64,000 bases of DNA from positions 95,458-159,457 of the forward strand of contig CACRXP010000186.1 of assembly GCA_902702965.1 (NCBI GenBank), given 5' to 3'. This document shows, in pieces, positions 54,796 to 64,000 of this stretch (position 1 is its first letter; every line of letters starts with the position of its first letter). Under the pieces are notes generated by a model. The model ran no database searches and was not told the origin of the DNA. It worked only from the letters and a program-made list of their open reading frames with translations. Both the position numbers and the translations under genes were made by a program. The DNA comes from Spirometra erinaceieuropaei (taxonomy: Eukaryota > Platyhelminthes > Cestoda > Diphyllobothriidea > Diphyllobothriidae).

Positions 54796-55330
54796 TGCAA
54801 CTTAATCCGCCGAGCAGTTTTGCTGCTTTTCGTTGTACGTCCTCCCAAAGAGTGTAATCTTGTTTCGTTCGCGGTGGCCACGCCTGCGAACAAAATTCGA
54901 ACATCGGCTGAACAAATGCTTCAAACGCTCGACCGAAAAGGTCCTTGCCAAAACCGATGAATGATCGCCTGATCGCACCTAGGATACCCATGATCTTCTT
55001 TGATATCTTGGCGCAGTGAGACTATGGTTCCAGAGTGGAGACGACATCCACTCACAGAGGTCTCTTAGTTCGTCAAATGATTCGAGTTGTTGACCTCAGA
55101 TAAGGTGGGGACATTAAAGTCTTATCGACCTCCTGTTTCAAGATCACAATCGAGTAGTTAACGTGTAGGCTAAAGAACCACGAATAACACCATTGTTGCA
55201 GACGATTCCAGTCATCTTGCAGCTTTTGCATTGATTTCCAAAATTTTGGGTTATCTGCAAACATTGCTCGCTTACAGTTCGGGTAATGCAGACGGTCGTG
55301 GAGATTTCTTCCCTTTATTCAGTTTGTAGA
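54796..55330 (-). pseudogene. CR1-like LINE RT fragment
   Basis: Minus strand. 55264-55073: MFADNPKFWKSMQKLQDDW, then RLQQWCYSWFFSLHVN, the region of the catalytic (Y/F)ADD box with FADN in its place. 54991-54752: LGAIRRSF, then LFGRAFEAFVQPMFEFCSQAW and WEDVQRKAAKL, the RT thumb. Two frames, 5'-truncated, and cut at 54795 by the IR990 insertion side. Confidence 0.8.
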
Positions 55331-55334
55331 AAAT

Positions 55335-56135
55335 ATCACCTCCCTCAAGTGCTAACAGGGATGGAAAGGTAAAGTATTTCCGTATTTGTAAAAGCTAGTA
55401 GAGGTTGATATGTGTGCTCCTCCCCTGAACGGTCTTCCTGAAAAGTGTCTTTGTTGATGCATCAAAGCAGGCATGCGGTGCAGATATGGTCTTGCCTACT
55501 TTTCAGAACACAATTATTCCTCTGCTAAAAGGCCCCTATTACCAAGAATCCTATATTACAAGTGACCCTGCGCCGTATTTCAGGGGATGAGGCACATTCG
55601 TTTCCAGTCAAAAGAGCTTTTACTTAGGGAACATTCTGAGCTGCTAAAGGGAGCAGCCATGTAGTTCACAGTCCTCCGGTTTATAAAAACTACAAAGGAA
55701 GTGCTAAAATTGGCTGAATTTAGGACAAAATTCCACTGCATTTCACAGACTATCAGCAATCTGGTTTGGCTGCTGGGCACAGAACACCCAAAACTAATGC
55801 GGACCTCTTGCGGGCAATAGAGTAGCAACGGGCTATTACTTATCGAGGATTATCACTCAGACGATGTAACTGGACAGCATTGAGTCTATCATTAGTAAAC
55901 AGACATCTAGGGCCCTAACGACAGGCTAGATGTCGGTAGCTAGGGGAGGGGAGGGGAAACAAAGCTTGAAGTCGAGTCTCTTATCCACAAGCCAGACGGG
56001 TGTCATGACAGCCTAACGCCAAACAGAAAAACGAAATTGTAATGGCTTCGTCTTTCCCAACGGACAGACCCCTAGTCGAGATCTACCCCAGCTCGTTTGT
56101 GGCGCGCGTGGGTGGGATGTTTAACTCGAGCTGGT
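55335..56135. other. No recognised feature
   Basis: No supported ORF or repeat. Confidence 0.45.
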
Positions 56136-56139
56136 GTCG

Positions 56140-56253
56140 GAGGAGGAGGGGGAGGAGGAGGGGGAGGGGGAGGAGGCGGAGAGGAGGAGGAGGAAGAAGA
56201 AGAAGAAGAAGAAGAAGAAGAAGAAGAAGAAGAAGAAGAAGAAGAAGAAGAAG
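56140..56253 (+). repeat. Polypurine tract: (GGA)n then (GAA)n
   Basis: About 110 bp of almost pure purine, G-rich first and then ~20 GAA units. Long frames across it (poly-Arg, poly-Lys, poly-Ser) are artefacts of the repeat. Confidence 0.9.
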
Positions 56254-56259
56254 GGAGGG

Positions 56260-57655
56260 AGGGATAGCGAGGACAAAACTGAGGAATCAACCTACGCAGC
56301 AAAACCAGTGCACTCCAGACTACTGCCAATCTGGCGGCATTGGAGATATCATGACGCGCCGTTGGTAGTGACTTGGATGTTATGATCTGATGGGATAACT
56401 CCGTCGTGATGTGATCCTCTGCAAATAGCGTCATGCGAGCGGGCACAGTCCGCAGTCAGCATGCGAGCGAGTATTCATACAAAACACTAGGGATGCATGC
56501 GTACTGTGTGTGTGTGTGTGTTCTGATTATGTTGATAAAAACGAGACTTGTTTTGCTTGTGAGGACGGCCCTGGGGGGCGAGTTATCTGCGAATCTACGT
56601 CTGTCGTGCTTGGTGAAGCAAAGCCATTGCCACCTTACCTGTCTTATGTCGGACGATTGGATAAAATAAAAAAGGATTTCGCAGGTAGGTGCACGTCTAT
56701 TGCTGCGTCGCTTCACGCTACTCGGCCAGGACAGTATTGGGACTCGAAGTCGATAAATCATCAACAGCAGGCGGACGTCCAAGTTGCCAGGAGCTGCAGA
56801 TATGAGTAAAATTTTCCGCCTTGAACTGCTTTTTTTCTTCAGAAGATCGAGATCTGTTGTTTGTCCGTGCGAATCCCTTGCCGCAAAGTGCAATTCTATT
56901 GTTGCCGGCGACGAGTTGCACCCAAACTTTATCATGTGGGCAGAGCACCGTTGACATACGCCGGAATTTTCGCTAAAGCAAAGCAAACTACCAAAATCCC
57001 GCAGTGTGCGTGCCTGCGTTCACAAACGAGTCTGTAGATGGTGTCAATGACTTAACAGCGTCTAGGGTCGACATCATTTTTTGCACTGAAGTTCATGCTG
57101 TCTCTACTCAGGAAAGAGTGGTGTGTTCGAGTCATTATGAAGGTTTAAAGTGGCTCAAGCGAATACCACAGAGGAGGCAGACGGAGATATCACGGTAGGC
57201 TTTCAGGCGTGGCTCAGATGGGGTACCAGCTAGCGGGAGCACTCGATAATTCTCAGGACTGAGGGCCAGACTGCAATGGATCCCCCTAGATGTGACTTCC
57301 ACGCATTCCAGATCGCTGCTGCCCTTTACGGTAGCCTGTCACATGCAATGAGGACGGGTCGTTTGTGGCACACCAGCAATCGCATGCATTTCCAAATTCT
57401 GTCAATTAGTCTTCGTTTTGTCATAGTGATGGGTGAGGGAGAGAGGGGGGGGAGGAGAGAGAGGAGGGAGTGAGGCAGATTCGTCGCAAGTCTGTGTCAG
57501 CACAAACAGATTTACGCACAAATTACGATAGCGCACGTCTTATGGATAACTGATGGTGCTTCTTGATTAAAACAGACAAACGGAACTTTGTACGTATTCG
57601 GACAAATGAACGATAGATTTCAGACCTCTGAAAAAAGAACAGATGTTCTTGAAGA
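56260..57655. other. No recognised gene
   Basis: Short (GT)n at 56506-56520. 57340-57400 shares GTTTGTGGCACACC-like sequence with 56095-56110 and 63290-63305. The minus-strand frame 56986-56456 has no family motif. Confidence 0.4.
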
Positions 57656-57659
57656 AGGA

Positions 57660-57817
57660 GACACGATCGCCGAGACAAGAGCTTTATTCGCCTGACGTTT
57701 CGGATTCCGACTCGAATCCATCATCGGAGACAAAAGAGCAGAAACGGGTGGTTGTTGCACAAGGGGCTGCGGTATTTATAGGATGCAGTAGCCATGCTAC
57801 CGCATACCTATGAGCAT
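57660..57817 (-). repeat. PLE-C 3' terminal repeat (group P1)
   Basis: Same layout as PLE-B: TATA-like box at 57773-57780, hammerhead at 57679-57737, trailing AATAAAGCTC and GCGATCGTGTC. Confidence 0.75.
57679..57737 (-). ncRNA. Hammerhead, family P1 (PLE-C), core mutation
   Basis: Minus strand core is CCGATGA (57727-57721) instead of CTGATGA. Stem II, GAA, ACGT and proximal stem I (GTCT/AGGC) are intact. The C for U change at core position 4 is expected to disable cleavage. Confidence 0.6.
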
Positions 57818-59838
57818 TCACGACTCCCCCCCTTCATCCGGGATCGTCACACTTGGTGTGATGATTGCTTGATGGCCGTCATTCGAGTCAATAATTGCTG
57901 CAATTTCATCACGTGCGTTGGATGTTGGCGTGATGATTGCTCGACCATCTGACGCACCGACCCCGGTGTTGGGAAAAGTGTTCACCTCTGCGCTCCCCGC
58001 ATGGCTTTTTAATCCGCCTAGGCGAAGTTTTAGCACGGAGTATGGAGTGGGAAGATCGTTGCACTTGTCGATGGACTAGGGGTCAGTGAACCATGATTCC
58101 AGTAGCTCCCGCTCACGCGGTTGTCACCTCTTGCGAGAATTTCGGCCTCATCCAATTTGAATGTGTGGCCGGATCTCGTCGAATGAGCCGCAACTTGACA
58201 GCTGGCGTCATTTCTGCGCACCGCTGCCGCGTGTTCGGCCATTCTCGTTCGGAGCTGTCTTCCGGTTTCTTCGACGTAGTTGCTTTGTCCGCAACTGCAC
58301 CAGATCCGATAGATGACTCAAGACGTTTCTAGTCGTGGCAGTGGGTCTTTCGGTTTCATGACCAGACGCCTGATGGTTGCCTCCGGTCTGTGGGAAACTC
58401 CAACCCCAAGTGGTGCGAGAAGGCGGCCGACAGCTTCCAAAACGTTCTTGACATAAGGAAGTGCCCGCCAAGATTCGGCGTCCGTGCGGTTGGGCCTTTC
58501 GTCCCTTTCGCGTATGCACCGCTCGACTAAGTTGTGCGGGTAGTTATTGGCTTTGAAGACCCGTCGGAGGTATTGTAGTTCGGCAATTTTGTCTTCCGGC
58601 TCACTGCAGTGCGTTTCGACACGCCGATAGAGCGTTTTTACACAACTGCGTTTGTGGCTGATTGGGTGTTTACTGTTGAAGTTCAGTACTTGCATCGTAT
58701 TCGTCGCTTTCCTGAACACTTTGGTTTTTAGTTCACCGCAATCCTTGCGGCATATGAGGACATTCAGGAAGGCCAGCTGGTTGTTCTCTTCCTCCATCAT
58801 AAATTGAATGACCGGGAAGACCGCATTCAGATGTTCCTTGAATGTCAGTATTTGATCCCGGTCGATAACGACGAAGGTATCATCCACATACCGGGCCCAG
58901 AATTTCGGCCTGTGATGTTGGAAGACCAGTGACTCTAACCGTTGCAGGACCGCCTCGGCGATGAATCCCGAAATCGGCGAACCCATTGGTGTGCCCTTCA
59001 CCTGTTCGAAGATTGTCCCGTCGAGCGTGAAGTAGGTCCTGAGACAGAGCTTCAGGAGCTGAAGGACTTGGGCGTATCTATGACGGTTCTCCGTTTCATC
59101 GTATTTGCTTTGTAGTAGCAGTTCAATTTTCTCGATCGCCAGGTCCTGGGGAATAGAAGTAGAAAGGGATGTAACATCAAAAAATACCATGACCTCATTT
59201 GCATGGAGGCTTACCCCTTAGAGTTTCTCCGGGAATTGTGCTGACGAAGAGACCGTGGTGTCTGACTCAGCGGTCAGGAACTTGAAGCGCCAGAACAGCC
59301 ACTTAGCCAGTCCGTACGTTGGAGTCCCTTTGAGCGAAACGATGGGTCGGAGAGGAGCGCCGTCTTTGTGCACCTTAGAGAGGCCATAGAATCGGGCCAA
59401 AGCCGTATCTTGGGGTCTCGCCATGCGTCTGTCGGTCGGCGTTATTGCACCTGAGTTCTCCAAGGCCAACAGCGTAGCATTAATTTCGCGTGTCAGCGCC
59501 TTTAAAGGGTTCGTTGCACATGGGACATAGAACTGTCGGTCCTCCAGTAAACCTTTGGCTTTTTGAAGGTAGTCTGTCCTGTCCAGTACAACTGTGGCGC
59601 GTCCTTTGTCCGATGGCACGATGACCAGGTCTTTGTCGGCCTTGAGTTCTCTAAGCGCATCACGTTCGACCTTGGAATGCACTTCCCCTGGCCTGTCGGC
59701 CATCAGGAGCGACGACACTTGGTGTCGGATGAGGCTATTAGTCTCCTCCGTTGCCTCCGTCTGACAAAGGATTGATTCCATTTCTGCAATCATGTTAACA
59801 GATGTTCGCATATCCAGACACACGATGGGAAACCCCAA
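57818..59838 (-). pseudogene. PLE-C reverse transcriptase/GIY-YIG endonuclease, broken
   Basis: Close relative of PLE-B over nearly the whole length. PLE similarity starts at about 59797 (VNMIAEMESI); upstream is unrelated, so it is 5'-truncated. The frame is open to a TAA at 59219-59217 (at the Lys after EKL), continues in frame with FFDVTSLSTSIP, GTPMGSPIS and YVDDTFVV, then has a TGA at 58317-58315 just before VIYRIWCSC, and a frameshift near 58110-58040. The nuclease motif reads YVEETGR, with the conserved Gly replaced by Glu. The catalytic YVDD is intact but the protein cannot be made whole. Confidence 0.9.
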
Positions 59839-59844
59839 TGATAA

Positions 59845-61795
59845 CTGCAGCTCCTGGAAACATTGAGGTTAGCCTGCTCTTGAGCCTTTATCATCTTACC
59901 TGGCCAGGCAGAATGTAGCGGTGTTACAATAGCATTCAAGAAGGTACACGCATAGGTAAAATCGTGTAATTCGGTTTTTAGGGAATTTCTATGTGCAAAA
60001 GGACGTCAACGGAAACTGGCGGATGCTGCGAAATTCGCTCTTACTCAAAGCCAAGGCTGCACTTCGGCATGTAATGCTTTGAATTTTGGGTGGGTATTCT
60101 GACACATACTGCGCCGATTATCTGCGGATAACACAATCCACCTCCAAATGTCCACTGGACAATAAATTCTGTACTCAGCTGAGTTGTGTCCAATTTAATT
60201 AACGAACATGTAGGCCCAAAGATCATCTTAAATGAGCGGAAGTCTATTACGTCTGACAAATCAGCGTCGGAATAAAAACCAACCAATGTTAAGTTTGTTA
60301 TGACTGTTTTGTTTCATTGAATATTTAAGAACAACCTGTTGGAGAAATCCCCTCTGCTACGCATTCCCCAAACCTCTTTTCCTGCAGTTTTGTTTAAGTC
60401 CACGTTTACTAACCTTGAAAACACATCCGCTTCATTGACGCCAAAACACCGGCAGACAAGGCAGTTGGGAAATTCTTCTCGCCTTCGCCTATTCCCCCTT
60501 ATGGCGTCGATAAAATCCAGGGGCTGTCTGGCGCGTCAGTCAAATGCGGCCCAAGATGGCTACTTTGGCGTGGGATTAGGCCATCAGTCGGTCCTCGCAC
60601 GCTAAAAGCTTCATATGCTGCATCTGAAAGCCCCTCCACGCTTTTCCGAGGGTTGGCCTTCACAACCCGTTTGAGAGGAATTTCTGCATTTCCATGCAAC
60701 GACCTCTGAAACACAAGATGCTGCATTCAAGCACTCGTCTCACAAAGGAGAGACATGGGAAGATGTGAATTGCGTTACAGATTCGTACTACTTAATAATT
60801 CAGTCGTCAACCGCGAACAACATATTAATGGCCAATTTTGGCAGAAGCGAGACGACTATGTATACGAGTGCAGAATGGAGACGGAATAAATGATGTGAGT
60901 CCGCTTCCATCACAGATATAGAGAAATTTGGCTACAAAAATAAACTCATTTTCGACGCACGACTGATCACTAACTGGATACATATTCCTCTTGCTTCGAA
61001 CATCATTTGGGCAAAACCTAGGTAATAGAAAACAACTGAAGCCCAGTTTAGCAAGTTTCGTTTAAAGCAACACCTCAGACTAGAATAGTAGGCAGACTGA
61101 GTAACGTTCGCCCGAGGGAACATACTTCATTCCGATTATTGGACATGCAACGTTAAAATGAGTTTGCTACATCAGGTTCACAAAAACAGCAGAATTCAAA
61201 CGGCCTTCTGTCGTCCGAGTATGGAACAAACTGCTGTACTCGTTTACATCTATTGCTTGTCTCCCAAATCATTCTACTCCGATGGGTGGGGACTTTAAAT
61301 TTCCAGCAATCGAATCGCATGAGTAGAAGTCGTAGCCTCTAAGATAAGACGTTAAAATCATGATTACTACTTTGTTTCATTCAAGCAAAACCACATACAT
61401 AGTCATTCCCTTTTCTTGTACTCAGCAAGTCTATTCTCATTTAGCTTTATGTCGTTGACTATTAATGCGGATGAAGTATCCACTTCATCTGCCTTAAAAC
61501 AAATGTAAGTAGGCAGTAGAAACACTCTTTACTCCCCTTGTCTTTCCTCCCCCGACGCCCAAGGGAGTCGATAAAATCGAGGGGCTGTCTGGAGCGATGG
61601 TCAGGTTTGGTTTAAAAAGAAGTGTGGCAGACATACATACGGCTTCACGTTTCCTGAGCAGGAGGTTGAAGGCCAGTTTTGGCAGCAATTAGATGTTTAC
61701 TCAAAATTGTAGAGAATGAAGTTGTTTTTTGCTGATGCGAGTCCTTTTCTAAGGGATAAATCGTACAGATGAGAGGTTGTTCGTTTACAAATAAG
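59845..61795. other. No gene; short dispersed repeat
   Basis: About 25 bp (GTCGATAAAATC.AGGGGCTGTCTGG) is shared between 60507-60531 and 61567-61592, with weaker flanking similarity. Otherwise nothing is supported. Confidence 0.45.
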
Positions 61796-61801
61796 GTAAG
61801 T

Positions 61802-62205
61802 ATGTATAGATGAGAAGGGGCCGACAAAGACAAGGGAGACCGGAATGGCCATTTCTGGCTTATTAGCCGTCATCAGCCAGCCATACCCAACCCCAAGTGT
61901 GGATCACTTGAGATTCCAACCCGGGATCTTTGGTCATGGAGTTTGACGCTCTACCATTGAGCCACGGGCCCGTTGTCCTGTCGGTTGTGATCGGGAATAT
62001 CAATTAAGACAGATGGGCGCTCGCTGATCAGGCTAATAAGCCAGAAATGGCCATTCCGGTCTCCCTTGTCTTTGTCGGCCCCACCTCATCTATGTCTGCT
62101 ACTAGTCGCTGTGCGACTGCCTGCGAGGGTTCTAGTATGAGCCCCAAGGCACAACGGAACGAGCATGTTCCGTAACCTGATCGGCGAGCGCCCACTGTCA
62201 TAAAA
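61802..62205. mobile_element. Inverted SINE-S pair with GTAAGT target duplication
   Basis: GTAAGT at 61796-61801 and 62206-62211 brackets the insertion. The left half is a minus-strand SINE-S: tRNA-like head (61971-61901; A-box-like TGGCTCAATGGTAGAGC, B-box weakened to GGTTGGAATC), link, hammerhead and short tail. The right half is a plus-strand SINE-S lacking head and hammerhead 5' strand (from about 62033) with the full tail. Between them lies the leader CCGATCACAACCGACA and, upstream of it, a copy of the tail end (GATCAGCGAGCGCCC). So the tail end of one unit precedes the leader of the next, as in head-to-tail copies. Confidence 0.7.
61838..61882 (-). ncRNA. Hammerhead ribozyme, family S (intact)
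   Basis: Minus strand CTGATGA (61876-61870), stem II GGC/GCC with TAATAA loop, GAA, ATGGCCAT palindrome, T cleavage base. Stem I GGCTGG (61882-61877) with CCGGTC (61843-61838) pairs at all six positions, allowing two G-U. Confidence 0.75.
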
Positions 62206-62211
62206 GTAAGT

Positions 62212-64000
62212 TTGATTTTAGCGTACAACTGAGCAAAATCTGTGGTCTGTGGTTTGCAGATTCTGGCAGAAATCGCTGCTTTATCGTATGGTTGCCTTTC
62301 CTATTCCTAATTATGTTTGCCTCGCCTTCGGCTAATGAATGAGCGTAGCCTTTCTAAGATAGAAAATGTCCAAAGACATTTCACTAGAAAACGTTGAGTA
62401 CCGGCTCATAGAAATACATCCTGCATGAGCGGATGCCAGCTAACCAGCCTAAGATTTCTGTGGACAGAGAGACTTGAAATGGGCCTCTCACGCCTTTTCT
62501 GAGTTACTATTTTTTCGCATTTCAGCATTTACTCATGTCAATCTAAGGGGTCTTCACGTCAGACAGGGCTAGCCTTGTAAACGATAGATCATACGGATGA
62601 GAGGCAGTTTGTTTGCAAAATGGTAACTTCGGTTTGATCACAAAACTGAGCAAAATCTGTGGTCTCTGGCTTGCAGATTCAAGCAGAAATCGCGGTTATA
62701 TTAGGAAGTAGTAAAAGCTGCACTCCATGCTTGAAGGTTCAGCCACATTCAGTTAATGTCACCAGATGACATGCGTAGGGGTTTCGCCTTGCACCAAGTT
62801 TAGCCTTGGTCTGTCAATACCCTCATGACTTTCATGGAACTTTCACGAACGTGAGATCTGAACCGCCCCTACAGAGACTCAATACATGCAGTAAGGTCCC
62901 TGTCGCGTAGACGGGCCGCACAGCTCTACTAGTAATTTGCGCCCAATTCCAGCAACAGGCGACTGACTTGCTCGCACGTTGGACAGGTGCGTGAAAGAGG
63001 AAAGGGAGTGGGGTCGACTCGAATTTCATGGTATTACAGCGCCCTCCGCACTAAGATAAGTCTGGCGCGCATTGAATATATCGACAAGTAGTGAATTGGA
63101 AGGCCGCCGACTGACGGGATAACTCTTTCCTCGTAGTCGGGACTGAGTGTAAGTTGTGGAGTGACTGGTTCGAGGGGCTGAGAGACAGACTCCAAAGCTC
63201 CTTCCGAAAGTGACCTCTGCGGAACTCCCGCGCATATGAGATCTAGGGTCACCCCCGCATTAGCCAGCCGAACGCGGTGGGACGCAGGTCGTGTGTGGCA
63301 CGCGTAGATGTGATGTTTGGCTTTGCCAGACGTCGCGCCCGATCCCTCTTCTGACCGTCTTGACTTTGTCTTTTTACCGAGTCCTAGTGGGTGAGGGAAG
63401 AGTTCGTGACAGATGCCACGCAAGACTGTTATTACTATAGACCGACACACGTGTGAGATACCGTCCTGCGCTCACCACCCTGATGGGCCACACGATGGGC
63501 CTCGTTGAATGTAACGGTTAAAATGTTGCCGACGAGTCACTTACAACGACCTGTATGCCTACAGTGGGCGAAGTAACCAGGGTTTTTGAAGAATCTCTAC
63601 CCATCGGGAAGCATGACAAATGCATCGACCCGAACCCTCAATTAACAAGAAAAGAACCCCCAATTTCATGAAAACACCAAAGAAGTAGAGAAGTTAATTT
63701 TGTGTTAATTAGTAGGGACAAATCCCCTGAGTGCGGTGGGAACGCCGATAGCTCAAACATTCGTGTCACACATGTGAACTCGCTATGTGGAAGTATATAA
63801 AAGTTGCCCATGCAAACAAACGGATAAATGAAACAATATAAACGCATAAAAACCGTTATAAAACCATCCTTGGGTAATTTTCAGGCGAGCACCCTAAAAA
63901 TTAGTCTAATATGCAGAATGGCGACTGCCTGGTACTAGAGCATGCGTTCCAAAATAATGCCACGGGAAATCGATGTGATTTTTCTATTTTGGCATTGTTC
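62212..64000. other. No gene; paralogous segment and GC-rich dispersed repeat
   Basis: 62590-62700 is a diverged copy of the sequence on both sides of the SINE insertion (61765-61801 plus 62212-62280), sharing GATGAGAGG..GTTTG and ACTGAGCAAAATCTGTGGTCT. 62890-63010 and 63240-63330 resemble the GC-rich dispersed repeat. The minus-strand frame 63450-63034 has no family motif. Confidence 0.45.

Noticed and set aside
56042..56446. Arg/Lys-rich or Ser/Pro-rich proteins
   Set aside because: All three strong frames are created by the purine repeat itself.
63034..63450. 138-codon minus-strand ORF as a gene
   Set aside because: No recognisable motif; overlaps a dispersed GC-rich repeat.

Overview
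This is non-coding, repeat-dominated DNA from a eukaryote. No host gene, operon or exon chain could be supported. The repeat types suggest a flatworm, most likely a diphyllobothriid-type tapeworm: many Penelope-like elements (PLEs), non-LTR retrotransposons whose C-termini carry zinc-finger-like Cys/His clusters, Tc1/mariner remnants, TA-flanked inverted-repeat elements, and SINE-like repeats carrying hammerhead ribozymes (known from schistosome SM-alpha). The taxon is an inference from remembered family resemblance, not from a search.

Layout. 1-2.8 kb: a PLE terminal repeat with a hammerhead, then PLE-A (frameshift and stop) between two ~250-bp inverted repeats that each hold a hammerhead. 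5.6-10 kb: tRNA-like SINE heads, a diverged ~800-bp tandem duplication and a MITE. 10.2-12.6 kb: PLE-B, the only long intact ORF (668 aa, RT plus GIY-YIG). 15.7-17.2 kb: an inverted ribozyme-bearing repeat with PLE-D inserted in one arm, with a 12-bp target duplication. 17.4-28.9 kb: two Tc1-like fossils, three ~990-bp TA-flanked inverted-repeat elements, a tRNA-headed hammerhead SINE and a telomere-repeat MITE. 30-35.2 kb: PLE-E, PLE-F, a tRNA/hammerhead SINE, a tandem/inverted array of ~352-bp hammerhead units, then a second SINE in opposite orientation. 38-46.5 kb: a third Tc1-like fossil, the composite PLE-G with a LINE nested in it, and SINE fragments. 47.3-50.8 kb: LINE fragments around an assembly gap (N, 49269-49427). 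52-55.3 kb: MITE, PLE terminal-repeat remnant, another ~990-bp element, CR1-like LINE. 57.6-59.8 kb: PLE-C. 61.8-62.2 kb: an inverted SINE pair with target duplication.

The most interesting content is the set of self-cleaving RNA motifs. Read by eye, there are five sequence-distinct hammerhead families: P1, P2 and P3 in PLE terminal repeats, S in the tRNA-headed SINE, and R in the ~352-bp units. All keep CUGANGA...GAA, a short stem II and a type I stem I. In all of them stem III is reduced to a short self-complementary stretch (ACGU, AAUU, AUGGCCAU or ACACGUGU), the form expected of hammerheads that act as dimers and that are known from PLEs. A plausible reading is that PLE RT/endonuclease (PLE-B still encodes one) could mobilise hammerhead-processed non-autonomous RNAs here. 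That link is inference.
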